Part shown: positions 8,622 to 16,657 of the stretch, one piece after another
How the letters are laid out: the number at the start of each line of letters is the position of its first letter
Position numbering within the stretch: position 1 is the stretch's first letter
NCBI GenBank assembly: GCA_020849535.1
Contig: JADLGB010000006.1
Span: 1 to 43,533 of the forward strand
DNA length: 43,533 nt
Source: Candidatus Hydrogenedentota bacterium
GTDB taxonomy: Bacteria; Hydrogenedentota; Hydrogenedentia; Hydrogenedentales; SLHB01
Reading direction: 5' to 3'
The notes under the pieces: generated by a model
Told to the model about the DNA's origin: nothing
The model's database searches: none
Seen by the model: the letters and a program-made list of their open reading frames with translations, nothing else
Position numbers and translations under genes: made by a program

Positions 8622-10445
8622 ATGCTTGGGGAAGGGTTTACCACAATCGATCTCGTGGTGTTGGTCGTGTATTTCTTGTCGATGGCGGCGATGGGGCCGA
8701 TATTCGCGAGCAAGTCACGCACCACGGAAGGGTATTTCCTCGGAGACCGGTCGTTTCCCGGTTGGCTCATCGGATTCTCGATGTTCGCGGCGTCGATCAG
8801 CTCGATTACCTTTGTGGCCTATCCCGGCGATGCGTACAAGGCCGCGTGGTATCGCATGTCGCCGAACTATGTACTGCCGTTTGTGGTCCTTTTTGCGGCG
8901 TACTTCTTTCTCCCATTCTTCCGGCGCACGCATATCACCTCCGCCTACGAATACCTCGAGCACCGGTTTGGCCCCAAGACCCGTGTCTACGCGGCATGTG
9001 CATTCATGTTCGGACAGGCCATTCGGGTCGCGCTCATCCTGTTTCTAGTGTCGCTGCTGGTGGAGGCCATCCTTGGATGGAATCCTTACATGTGCATTTT
9101 CGTCGGCGGAATCGTCACGTCGGTATACACCGTAATGGGCGGCATTCGCGCGGTACTCTGGACGGACTTCATCCAGGCATTGGTCCTCTGGGTGGGTGGG
9201 TTCATCGCGCTCTTCGTCGTCCTCGCAGCAATTCCAGGTGGCGCGGGCGAGGTCGTCTCGAAAGGCATGGAACAACGCAAGTTCAGTCATTTCGCGGATG
9301 TCGTCGTCGAGGCGAAAGAAGGCGAAGAGATTCCTGCCGACATTCAGGCGCTCTTCGATGACCCCGTTGCCCATGGGTACGAACGCGTGGAGTTTCCGGA
9401 TGAAGACGGCGATCCCGGTGACCTCATTGTCATTCGGGAAACCGCAGTGCCGACGCACGTCTATGCGCTCGCTCGCGAGAGCGTCGCGGTGGTGGGAAAG
9501 GCCGAAGCGACCGAGAAGATTACGCGCGTGCGCGAAGTGAGACTTGAGCCCATCAAGTCAATGCCGTTCAAGTTGAAGGACTTGCAGGACAAGACGTTCC
9601 TTCTGATCCTGATCATGGGTCTTGGCAATTGGCTTTACGAATACAGCGCCAATCAGAACGTGATTCAGCGCTACGCGGCATCGAAGAGCATGAAGGAAGC
9701 GCGGATCGCCATGTTGATCTGCACGGTGTTCAGCGTGCCGACGTGGGCATTGTTCATGTTCCTGGGCACGGGCCTCTATCTGTTCTTCCAATACACACCG
9801 ACCGAAACCGCAATGGAAATCTACACTGGAGCAAACGGCGCCAAGGCCGAGTCCATCCTGCCGTACTTTGTGGTCCATTACCTGCCACGAGGGCTGACGG
9901 GCCTGGTCATTGCCGCGGTGCTGTCGGCCGCCATGTCCAGCATTTCTTCCAGCATGAATGCGATCTCCGCCGTTGGCGTTGTGGACGTGTACCGGCGCCA
10001 CATCGCGAAGGATCGGGATGACGCGCATTACACCTTCGTTGCGAAGACAATCGGTGTCGTGGTCGCGGTCATTATGATTGTGGGCGCTATCATCCTGATG
10101 GCCGTGCAATCCACGACCCTTCAGGATACCGCGACCATCTTGACGGCCCTTACCGCCGGCGGCTTGCTTGGATTCTACATGCTGGGGTTCTTCACCAAGG
10201 TCGCCGACGACCGCTCCATGATGCTTGGTATCGTCGTGATGTTGAGCTTCACGCTGTACTGCGCAGTGGCCAGCAAAGTCGGGCTCCCGCAGTTGGTGAA
10301 CAACTACTACGTGGGGTTCCTGGGCCACGGGATCATGTTCCTTGTCGGGTACATTGCCGGTAAGTTCATCTTCCCGCGCAGAGGTGGGGATTTGACCAAT
10401 CTGACGGTTTGGACCGCACCGGATATCACCAAATCGCAAGAATAG
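8622..10445 (+). CDS. sodium:solute symporter family transporter
   Basis: A 607-residue polytopic inner-membrane protein of the SSS/SLC5 family, which imports small organic solutes with sodium. It starts TTIDLVVLVVYFLSMAAMG and has EGYFLGDRSFPGW, FAASISSITFVAYPG and a later helix ending IAAVLSAAMSSISSSMNAIS. These are typical of family helices 1, 2 and 9, including the Ser-rich sodium-site helix. The substrate cannot be told from sequence. An unusual hydrophilic insert of about 100 residues (about 212-320, rich in Glu/Asp, for example EEIPADIQALFDD) interrupts the usual loop before the GLGNWLYEYSANQNVIQRY helix. The start has AGGGGGT six bases upstream. The gene is monocistronic, with its own promoter and terminator. 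Confidence 0.92.
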   Translation: MLGEGFTTIDLVVLVVYFLSMAAMGPIFASKSRTTEGYFLGDRSFPGWLIGFSMFAASISSITFVAYPGDAYKAAWYRMSPNYVLPFVVLFAAYFFLPFFRRTHITSAYEYLEHRFGPKTRVYAACAFMFGQAIRVALILFLVSLLVEAILGWNPYMCIFVGGIVTSVYTVMGGIRAVLWTDFIQALVLWVGGFIALFVVLAAIPGGAGEVVSKGMEQRKFSHFADVVVEAKEGEEIPADIQALFDDPVAHGYERVEFPDEDGDPGDLIVIRETAVPTHVYALARESVAVVGKAEATEKITRVREVRLEPIKSMPFKLKDLQDKTFLLILIMGLGNWLYEYSANQNVIQRYAASKSMKEARIAMLICTVFSVPTWALFMFLGTGLYLFFQYTPTETAMEIYTGANGAKAESILPYFVVHYLPRGLTGLVIAAVLSAAMSSISSSMNAISAVGVVDVYRRHIAKDRDDAHYTFVAKTIGVVVAVIMIVGAIILMAVQSTTLQDTATILTALTAGGLLGFYMLGFFTKVADDRSMMLGIVVMLSFTLYCAVASKVGLPQLVNNYYVGFLGHGIMFLVGYIAGKFIFPRRGGDLTNLTVWTAPDITKSQE

Positions 10446-10463
10446 CCGCCGAACAGCTCGTTC

Positions 10464-10505
10464 AGACGCGGTTCTGGGAAATCCAGGACCGCGTCTTCTC
10501 TTTTT
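10464..10505 (+). terminator. intrinsic terminator after the symporter gene
   Basis: GACGCGGTTCTGG (10465-10477) pairs with CCAGGACCGCGTC (10483-10495) with one G-U pair around a GAAAT loop, followed by TTCTCTTTTT. Confidence 0.9.
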
Positions 10506-10512
10506 GGACTTG

Positions 10513-10693
10513 CAGTTGAACCTAAAAACGGCAGTTAAACCGCCATGCAGTCATTAACGTTGCCGGGGCGAATGCCTTATGAGAGACGTCACGGTCACCC
10601 ACTGGGGGAGGGACAGACCCCGTGTTTCGCTCCGCAAAGCCTACGCGAAAGACGGGGTCAGTCCCATTCAACTGCCGTTTTTAGGTTGAACTG
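10513..10693. repeat. MITE/REP-like element with 24-bp inverted ends
   Basis: CAGTTGAACCTAAAAACGGC (start of the left end, 10513-10536) is repeated inverted at 10670-10693 with a single mismatch over 24 bp. Inside, GGGACAGACCCCGT and ACGGGGTCAGTCCC form a second long hairpin separated by a short spacer with TTTCGC blocks. There is no ORF. The nested palindromes suggest a non-autonomous element of the kind mobilised by REP-associated (RAYT) transposases; no transposase is in the window. It sits between the symporter terminator and the activator promoter. Confidence 0.65.
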
Positions 10694-10720
10694 GACGGAG
10701 TGCGACTGCCTGTCGCGGCC

Positions 10721-10750
10721 TTGACTTTGCCGGATCCAGTTTCCTACAAT
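10721..10750 (+). promoter_or_regulatory. sigma70-type promoter of the sigma54-activator gene
   Basis: TTGACT (10721-10726), an 18-base spacer and TACAAT (10745-10750) lie 48 bases upstream of the chosen ATG. This is a good match to the housekeeping consensus, so the activator itself need not depend on sigma54. Confidence 0.7.
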
Positions 10751-10798
10751 CCGGTAGATTCCAGGGGACGAAACGACATTGGGGTGCTTTTCGGATCG

Positions 10799-12388
<1,590 letters not shown>

Positions 12389-12544
12389 GACCGCGAACCT
12401 ACGCTTTGGTAGATCTCGGAGCTCGCACGGGTAAGATCGCAGGAACTGCCCGGCCTTCGCGTATCGAATCAAGTCTCGTCCCAGCAAGGCGTTAACAGGG
12501 CATTCCGCCCCGCCCCCACGTCCTTCCCTGACGATTCGCGCCAT

Positions 12545-12560
12545 TGGCACACGCATTGCT
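12545..12560 (+). promoter_or_regulatory. consensus sigma54 (-24/-12) promoter of the degenerate activator paralogue
   Basis: TGGCAC-N5-TTGCT matches the sigma54 consensus at every defined position, with GG and GC ten bases apart. Transcription would start near 12571, immediately before the GGAG ribosome site and the ATG at 12583. No clear upstream palindrome was seen in 12389-12540. Confidence 0.75.
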
Positions 12561-12582
12561 CCTTCCCCGCCCGGAGACCCTC

Positions 12583-13572
12583 ATGAACGCGTTTTGGGAA
12601 GAGGATAACAGTGCGGCCCGGCTCTCCGTCGAGAAGAGTCCCGCAATGGACCACGTGTACCGTATGGCGGCCCAGTTGGCTTCGGGCAACGCGGCAGTGT
12701 TGCTGCGTGGCGAACGGGGCACGGGCGCCGAGGGCCTGGCCCGCTCCATCCACGCAATGAGCCCCCGGGCGGCCAAGCCGTTCGTGAAGGTTAGCTGGGC
12801 GGAGGTCACCGAGGCCTTTGTGGAATCCGAGTTGTTCGGACTCGATGCCGAGGCCTCGCGAAAGTTACAGCACCCTGGAAAGCTCGATGAAGCCGAAGGC
12901 GGGACGCTCTTCATCGAGGAACTGGGCGTATTCACCCTGGCGACCCAGGGAAAGCTCATGCGATGCATACGGGAGCGGGCCATTGTCCGCCCGGGCAGTT
13001 CCACGTCGCGGCCCGTCAACGTGCGTGTCATTGCGGCGAGCACGCAGGATCTCGAGCGTTTGATCGCCGAGGGACGTTGTCTCAAGGACTTCTGCGAGGA
13101 GCCGTTCGTTTTCACGTTGCGCATTCCGCCATTGTGGGAACGCAAGACGGACATACTCCTCTTGGCGCAGCATTACATCCGCCAAGTCGGCCAACGCGAG
13201 GGCCGGCCCGCGCAACGGCTGTCGTCCGAGGCGACCAGCCTGGTGCTGGAATACCCCTGGCCCGGAAACCAGGTAGAACTTGAACAGTGCATCGCGCACG
13301 CCGTGCTCCTATGCACAGGCGATGTGATCGACGTGAAGCACCTGCCGCCAGCCCTCCAACAGATTGAGAGTGACGCGGGGGCGCCTGGCGATTCGCTGCC
13401 CGCCACCCTCGAATCGGTGGAGCGGACGCTAATCGTCGACGCGCTCCGAGTCTCGAACGGGAACCGCGCCAAGGCAGCCCAGTTGCTCGGCATCACGGAG
13501 CGCCTGATGGGACTGCGCGTGCGAAAGTATGGGATCGACCCGCGCTCATTTCGCGCGGGTTCAAGCGGCTGA
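12583..13572 (+). CDS. degenerate sigma54-activator paralogue, ATPase-dead, Fis HTH kept
   Basis: A 329-residue protein, clearly a paralogue of the preceding activator but without the GAF domain. The AAA+ fold is recognisable throughout, yet its key motifs are lost. Walker A reads GERGTGAE (about 43-50), with the ATP-binding Lys replaced by Ala. The GAFTGA loop is gone, replaced by GLDAEASRKLQ. Walker B DE has become EE (LFIEELG), and sensor AATNRD has become AASTQD. In contrast, the C-terminal helix-turn-helix (NRAKAAQLLGITERLMGLRV, then KYGIDPR) is nearly identical to that of the active protein. It should bind the same DNA sites but not remodel sigma54, so a competitive repressor or decoy is the simplest inference. 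The start at 12583 has GGAG upstream. A terminator follows. Confidence 0.88.
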   Translation: MNAFWEEDNSAARLSVEKSPAMDHVYRMAAQLASGNAAVLLRGERGTGAEGLARSIHAMSPRAAKPFVKVSWAEVTEAFVESELFGLDAEASRKLQHPGKLDEAEGGTLFIEELGVFTLATQGKLMRCIRERAIVRPGSSTSRPVNVRVIAASTQDLERLIAEGRCLKDFCEEPFVFTLRIPPLWERKTDILLLAQHYIRQVGQREGRPAQRLSSEATSLVLEYPWPGNQVELEQCIAHAVLLCTGDVIDVKHLPPALQQIESDAGAPGDSLPATLESVERTLIVDALRVSNGNRAKAAQLLGITERLMGLRVRKYGIDPRSFRAGSSG

Positions 13573-13650
13573 ATCCAACTCCGCCGCCTTCTGGCGAGGG
13601 TGTCCTTGCCGGAGCGGTGTTGTCCCCAAGGAGGATCTCCCCAGCAGGAG

Positions 13651-13690
13651 GCGGACCCCGAGGCACGGCCTTGGGGTCCGCTTTCTCTCT
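13651..13690 (+). terminator. intrinsic terminator after the degenerate activator
   Basis: GCGGACCCCGAGGC pairs with GCCTTGGGGTCCGC (one G-U) around an ACG loop, followed by TTTCTCTCT. Confidence 0.85.
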
Positions 13691-13708
13691 GTCAGGAACT
13701 CACAAAAC

Positions 13709-13725
13709 TCAGGGGGATCCATGAA
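13709..13725. repeat. 17-nt direct repeat, copy 1
   Basis: TCAGGGGGATCCATGAA. This differs from the other copies only at the two positions after TCAGGG and at the last base. It marks the left edge of the segment carrying the propeller-glycosidase gene. Confidence 0.6.
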
Positions 13726-14240
13726 TGCCCAGCGGGGCGCAGGTGTCTTCGTCAGGTCCCGCTATCCATTTCTCACGCGCCTCTCCAGCGCTCCTGTGAA
13801 TAACTGGCGTGTCGTGCCAATCGTCTCGTTGGACCTCCCGCGCCCACGCTGGGGCTTGATCGCTTGGCGCCGCATCAATCCACGGGTTCCGCCATCGGCT
13901 CCACCCGCGGCTACGCCCCTGCGCCCTTGTCAGGGCTGTGGATGAGTGTCCGCCTAGCTTGGCGGCCTGGCGGTTTTGTGAGAGGTCCTGATCAACGGTA
14001 CCGAAGAAAGCGCCACGCCACACCGTTGCGTTCTTCGAATTCTCGCAACCGCCCGATCAAACGCAGCGGTATTTCAAGATGGTGAGAATCAGGCACCCGG
14101 TGTGGGGATCGCAGAGTTCGTGGTCCCCGCAGTTTGTTGTCCTCTCGCGGGTAGTGTGACACGATGAAGGCAGGCCGCTTTTTGGGAACGCGGGGACCGA
14201 GCCCCGGCATTTCGGCGCCAATCCGCGGGAGGAGACGAAC
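13726..14240. other. 515-bp stretch without a convincing gene
   Basis: Open frames here have no ribosome sites, no recognisable domain and odd composition. The minus-strand frame covering 13992-14240 is an antisense shadow continuing over the propeller gene. I see no RNA gene. A GGAGGAG ribosome site at 14228-14234 belongs to the next gene. Confidence 0.5.
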
Positions 14241-15272
14241 ATGATTCAGCATGCATGCCTTGGGCTCTTGTGGGCATCCACCACTTTCACGGTGGCGGGG
14301 GAAACGGCGTATACGGACGGGCGGCCCATTGCCACCCTTCGGATGGAGGCACAGGACCAAGGCGTGGTGCTCCGGCACGGGGATGGTCCCAATGAGTGCG
14401 ACACGCTTGGCGCACGGGAAGCACTGATCTTCCAGGAGAACGGTGTCTACCACCTCTTCTACGACGGCGCGGGTCCCACGGGGTGGCTGGCCTGCCTGGC
14501 CGTCAGCACGGACCTGAAGTCGTGGGAGAAGAGGGGCCCCATTCTGGATTATGGCAAGCCCGGCGAGGGTGATTCCGCCACGGCGGCCTCTCCCTGGGTG
14601 ATTCACGATGGCCGGGAATGGCACATGTTCTACGTGGCATCGCCAAACGCGAGCCCGCCTCCGGACCGCGTGCCGACCTTCCCTTACCTGACGATGAAAG
14701 CACGGAGCCAATCGCTTGCCGGACCTTGGATAAAGCAGCCGGAGGTGGTTCCCTTTCGCACGAAGCCCGGCACGTACTACGCGGATACCGCGAGCCCGGG
14801 CCACATCGTTAAGCGGGACGATGAGTATCTGATGTTCTTCAGTGCGTCCATGAAGCGCACGCTGGGAATCGCGCGTACGAAGGACTTGAACGGGCCCTGG
14901 GCCATCGACCCGCAGCCGATCGTCTCGCCTGAGGAGCAGATTGAGAATTCCTCGCTCTACTTCGAACCCGCCAACAAGACATGGTTCCTCTTCACAAACC
15001 ACATCGGCCTGGACCGCAACGAATACACGGACGCGGTTTGGGTGTATTGGTCCCAGGATCTGAACACTTGGGACGCGCGGAACAAGGCGGTGGTCCTCGA
15101 CGGCAAGAACTGCACATGGTCGAAGAAGTGCATCGGGATGCCGTCGGTTATCCCAGTCGGCAAGCGGCTGGCCATCTTCTACGATGCGCCGGGAGGTGAC
15201 AGCACCAGCCATATGGGGCGGGATATCGGGCTGGCATGGCTGGACCTGCCCCTCACGCCGCCGAAGCAATAG
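14241..15272 (+). CDS. exported GH43/GH32-like five-bladed propeller protein
   Basis: A 343-residue protein with a short signal peptide (to about residue 20) followed by a beta-propeller of the glycosidase clan F/J type. Repeated blade motifs are EALIFQENGVYHLFYDG, SPWVIHDGREWHMFYVAS, SPGHIVKRDDEYLMFFSAS and SLYFEPANKTWFLFTNH. Each has the aromatic-rich strand and DG/D turn usual in GH43, GH32/68 and GH130-like domains. It probably acts on a plant or microbial polysaccharide or on sucrose-like glycosides outside the cytoplasm, but I cannot point to the catalytic acids with confidence and substrate is unknown. GGAGGAG lies seven bases before the ATG. It lies alone between two copies of a 17-nt repeat. 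Confidence 0.8.
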   Translation: MIQHACLGLLWASTTFTVAGETAYTDGRPIATLRMEAQDQGVVLRHGDGPNECDTLGAREALIFQENGVYHLFYDGAGPTGWLACLAVSTDLKSWEKRGPILDYGKPGEGDSATAASPWVIHDGREWHMFYVASPNASPPPDRVPTFPYLTMKARSQSLAGPWIKQPEVVPFRTKPGTYYADTASPGHIVKRDDEYLMFFSASMKRTLGIARTKDLNGPWAIDPQPIVSPEEQIENSSLYFEPANKTWFLFTNHIGLDRNEYTDAVWVYWSQDLNTWDARNKAVVLDGKNCTWSKKCIGMPSVIPVGKRLAIFYDAPGGDSTSHMGRDIGLAWLDLPLTPPKQ

Positions 15273-15338
15273 ACCGGTTCCATTGAAGTGGATGAGGTAA
15301 CCCGTTGCGTGGGGGACTCGGAAATTTCACGGGAGAAT

Positions 15339-15355
15339 TCAGGGACATCCATGAT
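15339..15355. repeat. 17-nt direct repeat, copy 2
   Basis: TCAGGGACATCCATGAT, same orientation as the other copies. On the minus strand it provides an ATG and reads MDVPEF. Confidence 0.6.
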
Positions 15356-15595
15356 TCTACCCGCCATGCATCGCGTCCTGGTTTCTCCCGCGTCCCCGCA
15401 ATCCATCTGCCAACCTCAGCTCAAAAGTGAAAAGTCTCCCCAGTGCCTAATAATATGTAACTGTCCCTATTTTCTAACGAAACGGCAAACCGCCCGCTTT
15501 GCCTCTTGACTTATACCTATCATGGATGACCCTGAATTTCCTCGGTCGTGAGCAAAATGATCCGAACTGACCGGGTGGCTACCGCCCTGCCCAAG
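15356..15595. other. non-coding segment with a repeat-like sequence
   Basis: No gene is supported in 15273-15595. Around 15425-15475 the minus strand reads AATAGGGACAGTTACATATT followed by ATTAGGCACTG. A similar run occurs at 19651-19685 (AATTGGGACACCACTTATT, then TTTAGGCAGTG). This suggests a dispersed intergenic repeat family rather than a gene. Confidence 0.4.
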
Positions 15596-15904
15596 TCACT
15601 CGCCGGAATCCCGTTTCGACAACTCCTCGCGGATGTAGGAAATCCCGATTTGCTTGACAACCTGATCGAAAATGAAACAACAGATGAAACCCCCTATTAT
15701 CATGCCGCAGAGAGTACCCACCAGGTTGCCACCGGAAACAAACCTACCAAGCAAAGTGCCTGCGCCACCACATGATGCGCACAAAGGCAGTGCGAGCCAG
15801 GTTTGCCAATGGCGATACGCCTTAAAACGACAGGACCGCCACACTTCCTCGCGCTCTGACTTCGGCAAGGCAGCCAACTCTGGAATTGTCCAGTAGATGC
15901 GCAT
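15596..15904 (-). CDS. small two-helix membrane protein, function unknown
   Basis: About 102 residues from the ATG at 15904. A soluble N-terminus (MRIYWTIPELAALPKSEREE) precedes two hydrophobic segments (about residues 36-57 and 65-84, ending FIFDQVV) and a basic/acidic tail (SYIREELSKRDSGE). The second segment is Gly-rich (GTLCGMIIGGFICCFIF). This pattern is common in small proteobacterial-style membrane proteins of unknown function; I cannot name a family securely. The frame is open upstream to 16012 but that part looks non-coding. The ribosome site is weak. It sits between copies 2 and 3 of the 17-nt repeat. Confidence 0.6.
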   Translation of the reverse strand: MRIYWTIPELAALPKSEREEVWRSCRFKAYRHWQTWLALPLCASCGGAGTLLGRFVSGGNLVGTLCGMIIGGFICCFIFDQVVKQIGISYIREELSKRDSGE

Positions 15905-16068
15905 ACGCTCGAAACCGGCCCCACGGTGCTTGGAAGGACGTGCACGGAGAAACAGCCCCCCCACCTTTACTACTATAACACGCCCCCATGGAGTCGGCAA
16001 GCCGCGCGACAACCGCGCGCTCCCGCAGGCTCACATGCTCCCGCCCAAAACCTTTGGGATAAGGAAAT

Positions 16069-16085
16069 TCAGGGAGATCCATGAA
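16069..16085. repeat. 17-nt direct repeat, copy 3
   Basis: TCAGGGAGATCCATGAA. It lies three bases from the C-terminal end of the glycosyltransferase fragment and, with copy 4, brackets it exactly. Confidence 0.65.
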
Positions 16086-16087
16086 GT

Positions 16088-16487
16088 CTATCCGCGCGGT
16101 TTGGGCTCCCGGGAACCGACCACGGCGTCGGCAATGCGATACGCGGCATCCGGCCTGCCGATGCGGCGGGCGTTGGCCTGCATGCGGGCAAGGCGTTCGG
16201 GGTCGCCGAGGAGCGTCTCAACCTTATAAAGCATGTTGGCCGCGGTGTGGGCCCAAAGGCCGGCGCCATTCTCGATCAGGTGAAAGGCGTTTCGCTCCTC
16301 CTGGCCGGGGATTGGGTTGAACACGACCATGGGCACGCCGAGGGCCAGGCATTCGCTCGTGGTAAGGCCCCCGCTTTTGGCCACGGCGAAGTCGCTGGCC
16401 GCCATGAGTTCGTGCATATTGTCCACAAACCCGAAAGGAATGATATGGCTTGGCGCCTTCGATGCAGCCCGTTCGAGCCGGGGAAAA
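16088..16487 (-). pseudogene. C-terminal fragment of a UgtP/MGD-synthase-like glycosyltransferase
   Basis: About 130 codons equivalent to the last third of the intact glycosyltransferase at 19751-20893, with few amino-acid changes (for example HIIPFGFVDNMHELMAASD and TANMLYK are shared). Nucleotide identity looks like roughly 90 per cent by eye. Homology stops abruptly at LER, next to the 17-nt repeat copy 4, which supplies an ATG (MDVPDFPRLER). The N-terminal acceptor-binding domain is missing, so activity is very unlikely. There is no stop codon or frameshift in the remaining part, so the duplication is either recent or the fragment is still selected. Confidence 0.8.
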
Positions 16488-16504
16488 TCAGGGACATCCA
16501 TGAA
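16488..16504. repeat. 17-nt direct repeat, copy 4
   Basis: TCAGGGACATCCATGAA. It forms the junction where homology to the intact glycosyltransferase ends. An AT-rich patch with a palindrome (ATGATAA-N12-TTATCAT, 16531-16556) follows. Confidence 0.65.
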
Positions 16505-16657
16505 CATGCGCAAATATCAGTAGCGGAGTAATGATAAATTAGTAGTCTGTTATCATACCTATGTGGCCAATTTTTTTGGGGAAAGAAAAGTGGGAAGTCT
16601 CCCTGAATTAAAGTGGAATGACGCAGATCTCCTGCGCAGAGGCGTTTGTGTCGGCGG

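Noticed and set aside
7112..9361. A 749-codon plus-strand open frame over the 19-haem cytochrome and the symporter start
   Set aside because: It is antisense to 19 CxxCH motifs and crosses both promoters of the divergent intergenic region.
12389..12540. Enhancer palindrome for the sigma54 promoter at 12545
   Set aside because: I looked for GTCATGT-type or TGT-N10-ACA sites and found none convincing.
13709..16504. Integron gene-cassette array
   Set aside because: No integrase, and the 17-nt repeats lack the R and L core sites and imperfect palindrome of attC.
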